From JAFAXD01 sp035472475 (lineage in GTDB: Bacteria > Pseudomonadota > Alphaproteobacteria > Rhizobiales > Xanthobacteraceae), in the NCBI GenBank assembly GCA_035472475.1, contig DATIPA010000188.1:1-14406 (forward strand): a DNA stretch of 14,406 nucleotides. The letters run 5' to 3'. The translations under genes were made by a program, and so were the position numbers. The number at the start of each line of letters is the position of its first letter. Position 1 is the stretch's first letter. The notes below the pieces were generated by a model. That model made no database searches. It had not been told where the DNA came from and saw nothing but the letters and a program-made list of their open reading frames with translations. This document shows, piece by piece, positions 13,402-14,406 of this stretch.

Positions 13402-14406
13402 ATGGACAGGGGCACGGCGAACGAGCGGGCGTGGACGTGGCCGCGGGGGCGCGCAGCCGCGTTTCCTGGCGTTTCCCGATGGCCGAGCCTCAAGCAGTTC
13501 GCATCCCGCCTCGCGCATGCGTTCCGCGCTGAAATCGCCGCCGAAGCCGCGCCGGGGCGCCTGTTGCCCTGGGCGCCGATCGCCTTTGGTCTCGGCGTCG
13601 TCGCCTACTTCGCGGCTGAGCGCGAGCCGTCTTGGATCGCGGCGACGGCGCTTGCCGCCGGGGCGGTAACGGCTGCGCTCCTGGCGCGTCGGCACACGCT
13701 CATGTTTACGGGCACGATTTTGGTTGCAACGGCCGCGCTCGGATTTGCCGTCGCGAGCATCAAAAGCGCACTCATCGCTCATCCCATTCTGGACCGCCCG
13801 GTCTATGGCGCCAGCGTCAAAGGCTTCATCGAGGTGCGCGAAGAGCGCGAACGCAGCGACCGGATTGTGATCAAGGTCGTCGATATCGACGGCGACAGGC
13901 TCGATACCGCGATCGAACGGGTACGGCTCACGACGCGGCGCGGCACCGCCCCAGCGGTTGGGTCTTACGTCTCGTTGAAGGCCCGACTCAATCCACCGCT
14001 CCCGCCGTTGCGACCGGGCGGCTACGACTTTGCGCGCGATCTCTTCTTCCAGCGCATCGGCGCAATCGGCTTTGTCACCGGCCCGATCAAAGTCGCAGCG
14101 CCGCCATCGCCACCCGATCTGCGGGTGCGGTTTCTGAGCTTCATCGACGGGATGCGCGACGGGATCGACCGGCGCATCCGGTCGATCGTGCCCGGCGACG
14201 CTGGCTCGATCGCGTCGGCCCTGATCACTGGCAAACGCGATGCACTCTCGGCGCCGGTGAACGATGCGATGTACGTGTCGGGCCTCGCGCATGTCCTCTC
14301 AATCTCCGGATATCACATGGCGGTGGTGGCCGGCGTCGTGTTCTTCATGTTGCGGGCCGGGCTCGCCCTGATACCGGGCGTGGCGCTACGCCACCCGATC
14401 AAGAAA
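13402..14406 (+). CDS. comEC: ComEC/Rec2 family DNA-uptake channel protein (5' part, cut by window)
   Basis: Inner-membrane channel thought to carry single-stranded DNA into the cytoplasm during natural transformation. The frame is open for 335 codons from ATG 13402 to the right edge; full proteins are about 700-800 residues. Visible parts are a soluble N-terminal tail of about 55 residues, a cluster of hydrophobic segments (about 60-125), the DUF4131/OB-fold-like region with PLPPLRPGGYDFARDLFF, and the start of the competence domain, ALITGKRD (from about residue 273) and GLAHVLSISGYHMAVVAG, which is highly characteristic. The C-terminal metallo-beta-lactamase-like domain, if present, is outside. 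The ribosome site is weak (GGGA at 13391-13394), so the exact start is less sure than the family. Many non-competent bacteria keep this gene, so it does not by itself prove transformability. Confidence 0.93.
   Translation, partial: MDRGTANERAWTWPRGRAAAFPGVSRWPSLKQFASRLAHAFRAEIAAEAAPGRLLPWAPIAFGLGVVAYFAAEREPSWIAATALAAGAVTAALLARRHTLMFTGTILVATAALGFAVASIKSALIAHPILDRPVYGASVKGFIEVREERERSDRIVIKVVDIDGDRLDTAIERVRLTTRRGTAPAVGSYVSLKARLNPPLPPLRPGGYDFARDLFFQRIGAIGFVTGPIKVAAPPSPPDLRVRFLSFIDGMRDGIDRRIRSIVPGDAGSIASALITGKRDALSAPVNDAMYVSGLAHVLSISGYHMAVVAGVVFFMLRAGLALIPGVALRHPIKK

Noticed and set aside
11469..13493. 674-codon open frame on the minus strand opposite glnS
   Set aside because: It mirrors the glnS codons, has no recognisable domain, and glnS is complete with both class I motifs.
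13276..14292. 338-codon minus-strand open frame opposite comEC
   Set aside because: The plus strand carries recognisable ComEC sequence; the antisense product is low-complexity and Arg-rich.

Overview
The window looks like chromosomal DNA of a GC-rich alphaproteobacterium, most likely order Hyphomicrobiales (Bradyrhizobium/Xanthobacteraceae-like). This rests on protein resemblance recalled by eye: gltX followed by a type II citrate synthase with comEC close by, a PimC/PimD-like acyl-CoA dehydrogenase pair, a Bug-type periplasmic binding protein and a DUF3175-like small protein. No search was run. I see no tRNA, rRNA, CRISPR array, insertion sequence or phage gene.

Layout. (1) 1-2101, minus: 700 codons of a P3A-type proton-pumping ATPase whose C-terminus lies beyond the left edge. 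(2) 2173-3150, minus: an orphan tripartite-tricarboxylate-transporter (Bug) solute-binding protein, with a strong ribosome binding site and an inverted repeat in its leader. (3) 3292-5640, minus: two tandem acyl-CoA dehydrogenase subunits 12 bases apart. (4) 5641-5752: divergent control region with a palindrome and a repeated half-site. (5) 5753-8219, plus: M24 metallohydrolase followed 10 bases later by a PhzS-like FAD monooxygenase. (6) 8287-8535, plus: small DUF3175-like protein with an uncertain start, ending tail-to-tail with (7) gltA (8547-9863, minus), which lies downstream of (8) gltX (10029-11468, minus). (9) 11469-11648: divergent region. (10) 11649-13331, plus: glutaminyl-tRNA synthetase glnS. 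(11) 13402-14406, plus: 5' part of comEC, cut by the right edge.

How the genes fit together. The left half (2173-8219) reads as an accessory catabolic patch: a periplasmic organic-acid or small-molecule binder, a heterodimer-type acyl-CoA dehydrogenase, a metallohydrolase and a flavin monooxygenase arranged around one divergent promoter region. The shared pathway is inference and the substrate is unknown. The right half is housekeeping: Glu- and Gln-tRNA charging, entry to the TCA cycle, and the DNA-uptake channel. The most interesting biological point is a dedicated GlnRS sitting head-to-head with GluRS in what appears to be an alphaproteobacterium, a group in which most members make Gln-tRNA indirectly through GatCAB.
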